Shown here piece after piece: positions 13,648-17,546 of a stretch of DNA of 17,546 nt. Under the pieces are notes generated by a model. That model was not told where the DNA came from, ran no database searches, and worked only from the letters and a program-made list of their open reading frames with translations. This DNA comes from an uncultured Acidimicrobium sp. (lineage in GTDB: Bacteria; Actinomycetota; Acidimicrobiia; Acidimicrobiales; Ilumatobacteraceae). The stretch spans positions 1 through 17,546 of the forward strand of contig CAINLH010000104.1 in assembly GCA_903850275.1 (NCBI GenBank), in the 5' to 3' direction. The first letter of the stretch is position 1; each line of letters opens with the position of its first letter. Both the position numbers and the translations under genes were made by a program.

Positions 13648-14832
13648 TCAGGCTCGCTGAAGCGAGAGCGCCTTTACAGTTCCGATTTCACCCGGACGTA
13701 TTGGCTTCGTTGGCAACGAGATGGCCTCGAAGTCTGGATCGACATAATTGACCTCAAACTTCATGCCCTTGGTCAGTTGCCCAGTTGAGCGTCGCATCGA
13801 TTTGTCGATGAGCGAGATTACGACGCCCTTTTGACCAGCGCGTCCTGTTCGACCAGAACGATGGATGTAATCCTTCGGATCTTCTGGAAGATCAAAGTGA
13901 ATCACTACGGGAACCGCATCAATGTGAATACCGCGTGCAGCTACGTCGGTTGCCACCATGACGGTTGCCTTGCCACGACGAAATTGCTCCAAGGCCTTTT
14001 CGCGCTGTGCTTGGCTTCGATTGCCGTGAATGACACATGTGCTCATGCCCATCGAATCGAGGTTCTTTGCAAGCCTGTCGGAACCATGCTTGGTACGACA
14101 AAACACGATTGCTCGCTCGTAATGGGTAGCGATTTCCGCCACCATGCGCGTCCGGTCTTCTCGCCCGACGTTCCAAAACAAGTGATCGATTTCGCCCGCA
14201 TTCTCTGCTGCAGCAATCTGATGCTTCTTAGGCGAATTCTGAAACTCCTTGATCAATGCATCAACATCACCATCAAGCGTCGCCGAAAACAACAGTGTCT
14301 GGCGGCTTTTTGATACCGCACGCATAATCCGTTTAACGGCAGGCATGAAACCCATGTCGGCCATTCGGTCGGCCTCGTCGATTACTGCAAGCGCAACGGC
14401 ACCAAGATCAAGATCTCGACGCTTGATGAGGTCTTCAAGTCGACCTGGTGTTGCCACAACGATGCTTGCTGCTCGAGCTGCCTTCACTTGCGGCCCATAC
14501 CCTGCTCCACCGTAAACAGCAGCAACTCGAATGTCGCTGCCCGAACACAACATAGAAACTTCTTTAGCTACCTGGGCAGCAAGTTCTCGTGTAGGCACAA
14601 GGACTAAACCCTGCGGACGACCTGGCTTCGACTTCTCTACTTTCAATGCAAGCGCGATGCCGAAGGCCAGGGTTTTGCCAGAACCTGTTGGTGCCTTACC
14701 GCAAATGTCGTGACCTTGCAGTGCGTCGGGCAATGTTGCAGCCTGAACCGGGAATGGGCTTGTGATGTCGCGTGCAAGTAAACCTGCAACGATTCTTTCG
14801 GGGACGCCAAGCGCCGACCAACTCGTACTCAT
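13648..14832 (-). CDS. DEAD-box ATP-dependent RNA helicase
   Basis: 394 residues, complete two-domain helicase core. Q-motif region (FPVQAATLPDAL), motif I APTGSGKT (47-54), Ia PTREL (80-84), Ib TPGR (128-131), motif II DEAD (152-155), motif III SAT (183-185), IVFCRTK, motif V ATDVAARGIHID (294-305) and motif VI HRSGRTGRAG (324-333) are all intact. It unwinds structured RNA, in ribosome assembly or mRNA turnover. It ends about 60 residues after motif VI without the long basic tail of many RhlE/DeaD proteins. The ATG has a strong GAGGAG site (14840-14845) 7 nt upstream, so unlike several neighbours it has a normal leader. It lies 35 bp downstream of the FAD-oxidase gene and could share its transcript; it has no evident link to the catabolic operon. 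Confidence 0.95.
   Translation of the reverse strand: MSTSWSALGVPERIVAGLLARDITSPFPVQAATLPDALQGHDICGKAPTGSGKTLAFGIALALKVEKSKPGRPQGLVLVPTRELAAQVAKEVSMLCSGSDIRVAAVYGGAGYGPQVKAARAASIVVATPGRLEDLIKRRDLDLGAVALAVIDEADRMADMGFMPAVKRIMRAVSKSRQTLLFSATLDGDVDALIKEFQNSPKKHQIAAAENAGEIDHLFWNVGREDRTRMVAEIATHYERAIVFCRTKHGSDRLAKNLDSMGMSTCVIHGNRSQAQREKALEQFRRGKATVMVATDVAARGIHIDAVPVVIHFDLPEDPKDYIHRSGRTGRAGQKGVVISLIDKSMRRSTGQLTKGMKFEVNYVDPDFEAISLPTKPIRPGEIGTVKALSLQRA
13653..13666. repeat. Short hairpin at the convergent gene ends
   Basis: CTCGC-TGAA-GCGAG forms a perfect 5-bp stem with a 4-nt loop. It lies within the last codons of the helicase gene and 9 bp past the stop of the Moco subunit gene. It could slow or protect transcripts from either side, but no run of T follows it on either strand, so a classic intrinsic terminator is not supported. 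It is the only hairpin I see at this junction. Confidence 0.25.
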
Positions 14833-14867
14833 GTGTTTCTCCTCAATTGCCTAGGGGGTTGTGCGAC

Positions 14868-16160
14868 CTACCGGCCAAGCACACGACGCAAATAGTCGTT
14901 TGTGAACACACCCTCGGGATCGAGACGGTTCCGAACTTCAATAAAACGCTGATATTCAGGATACAGGCTTGACAACGACTCTGCTGACTGAAAGTGAATC
15001 TTTCCCCAGTGGGGCCTGCCGCAGTAGTCCATCATAATCTTTTCTACAGCACGGAAGTAAGGCTCGTATTGCATTCCCTTGAATACGTGTACTGCTATAT
15101 AGGCACTGGAGCGCCCATGACTCGTCGAAAGTGATACATCATCTGGTGCAGTAAACCTGACCTCAACTGGAAAATTGAGCATCAAACCTTCTTCATCAAC
15201 AAGTTTCATCACCCGTTCAAGCGCCGGTACGACTGACTCCCTATTGATTGAATACTCCATCTCATAAAAGCGAACAAGCCTTTTACTTGCAAAAATCTTG
15301 TAACTGGCGTTGACATATTCGACACGCCCAGAACTAGGCAACACTTTCGCCAGCCGAGGAATCAGACCAGGGCGCATTCGGCCCAAATAGCACAATGCGC
15401 CAAAGGCAATATTCTCCATGAAAATCTTGTTCCACCAGTGTGCAAAGCGCCGAGGCGGATCTGATGGAATATCGCAAATATTGTTTCGTTTCGTAAGCGC
15501 CCAACCGGTGTGTGGTATCCAATAAAATTCAAAAAAGTCATTGCCATTTACGAGTTGATCAATGTTTTCGAGAACATCTTTGACACGCATAGGTTCTTCT
15601 ACCGCGCACAATTGAAATGCAGGGACTACTCGCAGCGTCAATGTGCTTAAGATTCCGAGTGCACCCAAACCCACTCGACCAACATGGAACACTTCCTCGT
15701 TTTCACGTTCGGAACACGGCAATACGTTTCCAACCGAATCAATGAGACGAAACCCGACAACTTGAGCAGCCAGGCCTGTTCGCGCCTGACCAGTCCCGTG
15801 TGTAGAAGTAGAAAGGGCTCCAGCAATTGTTTGATAGGTGATGTCCCCGAGGTTGGGCATCGCGAGACCTTCCCGCTGCAGTCGCTCGTTCAGATCGGAA
15901 AGAACTATTCCCGATTGGACTGTCACCGTGGTTCGGTCTGAACTCACTTCGAGAAATTCACCGTAGTTGCGCAGGTCGATCAGGATGTCGTCGGCAACAG
16001 CAACCGCAGTGAAACTATGCCCAGATCCAACAACTTTCACGCGGCGTTTGGCCGCCTGCGCAAAACGCACGATGGCAACGAGTTCGCTCTCAGACGATGG
16101 AAAGTGAGCAGACTTAGGAGTCGCTCGTTGATTGCCCGCCCAGTTCTTCCACCGCTTCAT
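14868..16160 (-). CDS. FAD-linked oxidase of the D-arabinono-1,4-lactone / L-gulonolactone oxidase family
   Basis: 430 residues, vanillyl-alcohol-oxidase-type flavoprotein. The N-terminal FAD domain carries VKVVGSGHSFTAVA, in which H48 is the position that often binds FAD covalently, then GDITYQTIAGALSTSTHGTG and GALGILSTLTLRV. The C-terminal substrate domain ends with HWGK (384-387) and RNRLDPEGVFTNDYLRRVLG, the usual ALO-family finish. Members oxidise aldonolactones or alditols with O2. I start at ATG 16160 because AAGG (16171-16168 on the minus strand) lies 7 nt upstream and overlaps the MFS stop codon; a TTG at 16166 is possible but weaker. It follows the MFS gene by 9 nt and is probably co-transcribed with it. 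No signal peptide is seen. Exact substrate unknown. Confidence 0.9.
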   Translation of the reverse strand: MKRWKNWAGNQRATPKSAHFPSSESELVAIVRFAQAAKRRVKVVGSGHSFTAVAVADDILIDLRNYGEFLEVSSDRTTVTVQSGIVLSDLNERLQREGLAMPNLGDITYQTIAGALSTSTHGTGQARTGLAAQVVGFRLIDSVGNVLPCSERENEEVFHVGRVGLGALGILSTLTLRVVPAFQLCAVEEPMRVKDVLENIDQLVNGNDFFEFYWIPHTGWALTKRNNICDIPSDPPRRFAHWWNKIFMENIAFGALCYLGRMRPGLIPRLAKVLPSSGRVEYVNASYKIFASKRLVRFYEMEYSINRESVVPALERVMKLVDEEGLMLNFPVEVRFTAPDDVSLSTSHGRSSAYIAVHVFKGMQYEPYFRAVEKIMMDYCGRPHWGKIHFQSAESLSSLYPEYQRFIEVRNRLDPEGVFTNDYLRRVLGR

Positions 16161-16169
16161 ACACAAACC

Positions 16170-17432
16170 TTACGCGGATTTCGGCACCGAGACCCGGCCA
16201 ACCCGAACGATCACCGATACCAACAACACGGCGGCGAACACCGTTCCCAAATTCGAGAGCCAATGGAAACCGATTGCCTTGCGTATGAAACCGCTAGAGA
16301 ATCCGGCCATCCCCCCAAAAAAACTCATCAACAAATCGGCAGTTCCCTGAACCCGAACGCGAGACTCCGTAGCAACGGAATCAACCAAGAGACTTGATCC
16401 GCCTATCAAGCCAAAACTCCAACCGATACCGAGCAGCCATAGAGACGGAAATAGGAGCGCAGGAGAATCACCCGCGAGGGCAGACATCACGGTGCTCCCC
16501 ATCAGCAACAATGCGCCAATCATGATCGTGTTGTGCCTACCCCGCGAGTCGGAGAACTTGCCGATTAACGGGCTAAAGGCATACATGCCAACAATGTGGA
16601 GTGAGATTACGTATGCACTGACAGTCTCGTGCCCGTGACTCTTCAGATGCACTGGTGTCATAGTCATCACCGCAACCATCGTCATCTGTGAGATAACCAT
16701 GCTCGTAAGGGCCAAACGTCCCTCAGCAGACCCTTTGAATATTCTCCACACATCTTTGAATGAGCGCTTAGGCAGCCCTGCTGCGGCCTGCGAATTAAGC
16801 CCTCCTGCAACTTCAAGCGGGTCTGGTCGGAGACGAACCGTGGTGTTTATCAAAGATGTGAAAAAGAAGATTCCCGAAAATATCCAAGGCCCGGTGTATT
16901 GACTCCAACCGAACAAAGACATCCCCAATTCTTCTGCAGGTCGAATGAGCAATGGGCCAAAAACAGCGCCGAAGGTTGATGCAAAGAGAATTCGGCTCAT
17001 AGCCGCTGCTCTATTATTCGGTTGGGCTAAATCTGTTGCTGCATAACGTGAGAGCAAATTGGAAGCCTGACCATTGCCGAACAGAAACAACCCCAAAATG
17101 AACACCCACATTGTTTTAGTTTCCGCGCCCACTCCCGCGATGAGCCCGCCGATGATCGCGAATGAATAACCGAGCTGCAGTCCTCTTCGTCGTCCATGTT
17201 GGTTCATCTGTCTAGCCAACATCTGAGCCATGAAGGCTGTGCCCATCGTGACGGTTGCAGACGCAGCACCGCCCCATGGAGTGCTTTGTCCGAGAATGTC
17301 TTGCATTACGAATGCACCAACAGTCACTGCTGCGGCAAGTGCTGCAGAGCCCGCGATTTGGCTAGCGACGAGAACCCTAAGGGTGTTTTTCTGAATACCC
17401 GCAATCTCTTCTGCAGTGCGAGTACTTGTCAC
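16170..17432 (-). CDS. Major facilitator superfamily transporter
   Basis: 420 residues with about 12 hydrophobic helices in two halves separated by a central loop near residues 205-230 (LRPDPLEVAGG to LPKRSFKDVWRIFKG). The basic HGRRRGLQLGY segment after the second helix and GKFSDSRGRHNTIMIG in the second half correspond to the loop 2-3 and 8-9 signatures of MFS carriers. The substrate is unknown. The GTG start at 17432 sits exactly 6 nt behind a TAGTTT -10 box and only 22 bp beyond the 3' end of the tRNA-Leu gene, so a leaderless transcript is likely. It heads a probable MFS, lactone-oxidase-like, helicase transcript. Confidence 0.9.
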   Translation of the reverse strand: MTSTRTAEEIAGIQKNTLRVLVASQIAGSAALAAAVTVGAFVMQDILGQSTPWGGAASATVTMGTAFMAQMLARQMNQHGRRRGLQLGYSFAIIGGLIAGVGAETKTMWVFILGLFLFGNGQASNLLSRYAATDLAQPNNRAAAMSRILFASTFGAVFGPLLIRPAEELGMSLFGWSQYTGPWIFSGIFFFTSLINTTVRLRPDPLEVAGGLNSQAAAGLPKRSFKDVWRIFKGSAEGRLALTSMVISQMTMVAVMTMTPVHLKSHGHETVSAYVISLHIVGMYAFSPLIGKFSDSRGRHNTIMIGALLLMGSTVMSALAGDSPALLFPSLWLLGIGWSFGLIGGSSLLVDSVATESRVRVQGTADLLMSFFGGMAGFSSGFIRKAIGFHWLSNLGTVFAAVLLVSVIVRVGRVSVPKSA

Positions 17433-17438
17433 GCATTA

Positions 17439-17444
17439 AAACTA
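17439..17444 (-). promoter_or_regulatory. Candidate leaderless -10 box of the MFS gene
   Basis: On the minus strand TAGTTT (TANNNT) is followed by 6 nt and then GTG at 17432. It lies in the 22-bp gap after the tRNA gene, so its -35 region would fall inside the tRNA 3' end. No good -35 is visible. Read-through from the tRNA gene is the alternative. Confidence 0.4.
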
Positions 17445-17454
17445 CATGGTGATG

Positions 17455-17541
17455 TGGTGTCGAAGAGGGGACTTGAACCCCTACGCCCTTTCGAGCGCCA
17501 GCCCCTCAAGCTGGTGCGTCTGCCAATTTCGCCACTCCGAC
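17455..17541 (-). tRNA. tRNA-Leu (anticodon GAG)
   Basis: 87 nt including an encoded CCA. The acceptor stem GTCGGAG pairs with CTTCGAC (one G-T pair), followed by discriminator A and CCA. The D-arm has GGC-rich flanks, the anticodon stem CCAGC/GCTGG encloses the loop TTGAGGG with anticodon GAG (17507-17505), a long class II variable arm (CGCTCGAAAGGGCG) follows, and the T-arm is AGGGG-TTCAAGT-CCCCT. The GAG anticodon and long variable arm identify a leucine tRNA reading CUC and CUU codons. Its promoter would lie beyond the right edge of the window. Confidence 0.96.
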
Positions 17542-17546
17542 GTGGA

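Noticed and set aside
1..17546. Mobile elements, CRISPR arrays or a genomic island anchored at the tRNA gene
   Set aside because: No transposase, integrase, direct repeat array or duplicated tRNA 3' end was seen, and the base composition looks even. Only one tRNA end is in view, so an island boundary cannot be claimed.

Overview
The window is a gene-dense stretch of bacterial chromosome with roughly even GC by eye, 15 protein genes (one cut by the left edge), one tRNA gene and no gap over 300 bp. It suggests an actinobacterium, possibly of the Acidimicrobiia or another moderate-GC lineage. The reasons are frequent GTG starts, an LLM-class (F420/FMN-type) oxidoreductase, a D-arabinono-lactone-oxidase-like flavoprotein, and several genes whose start codon lies exactly 6 nt behind a TANNNT -10 box, the pattern of leaderless transcription. 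The taxonomic call is inference.

Layout. At the left edge a Gfo/Idh/MocA oxidoreductase (minus strand, partial) diverges from a metallo-beta-lactamase-fold hydrolase. This converges on a translationally coupled minus-strand pair: a glutamate-1-semialdehyde-aminomutase-like class III aminotransferase and a TauE/SafE permease. From 3042 to 13643 eight plus-strand genes run nearly without gaps: an M20 hydantoinase/carbamoylase-type hydrolase, an N-carbamoyl-D-amino-acid-hydrolase-like nitrilase-superfamily enzyme, a fused [2Fe-2S]-molybdopterin xanthine dehydrogenase of the kind found with selenium-dependent hydroxylase loci, a compact SsnA-like amidohydrolase, an LLM-class flavin oxidoreductase, and a complete FAD / [2Fe-2S] / molybdopterin dehydrogenase trio. 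On the right, three minus-strand genes (MFS transporter, FAD-linked lactone-oxidase-like enzyme, DEAD-box helicase) run from a tRNA-Leu(GAG) gene towards the operon.

How the genes work together (inference). The operon looks like a catabolic route for an N-heterocycle or ureide such as a purine, pyrimidine or hydantoin. Two molybdenum hydroxylases would oxidise the ring, the SsnA-like amidohydrolase would deaminate or open it, and the two carbamoylases would remove the N-carbamoyl group to release an amino acid, CO2 and ammonia. The divergent aminotransferase could then process the freed amino group. Several of these families also occur together in the E. coli yge/ygf cluster (ygeY, hyuA, ssnA, ygfM, xdhD), but this set is different: it adds a D-carbamoylase, an LLM oxidoreductase and a second hydroxylase, and it has no recognisable cyclic-amide hydrolase of the HyuA type. 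The substrate cannot be read from the sequence.

Regulation. Probable leaderless promoters precede the Gfo, M20, fused-XDH and MFS genes, with a further promoter before the MBL gene. A perfect 6-3-6 inverted repeat (TTTACA-AAG-TGTAAA) sits just upstream of the fused XDH promoter and is a candidate operator. No regulator gene is in the window.
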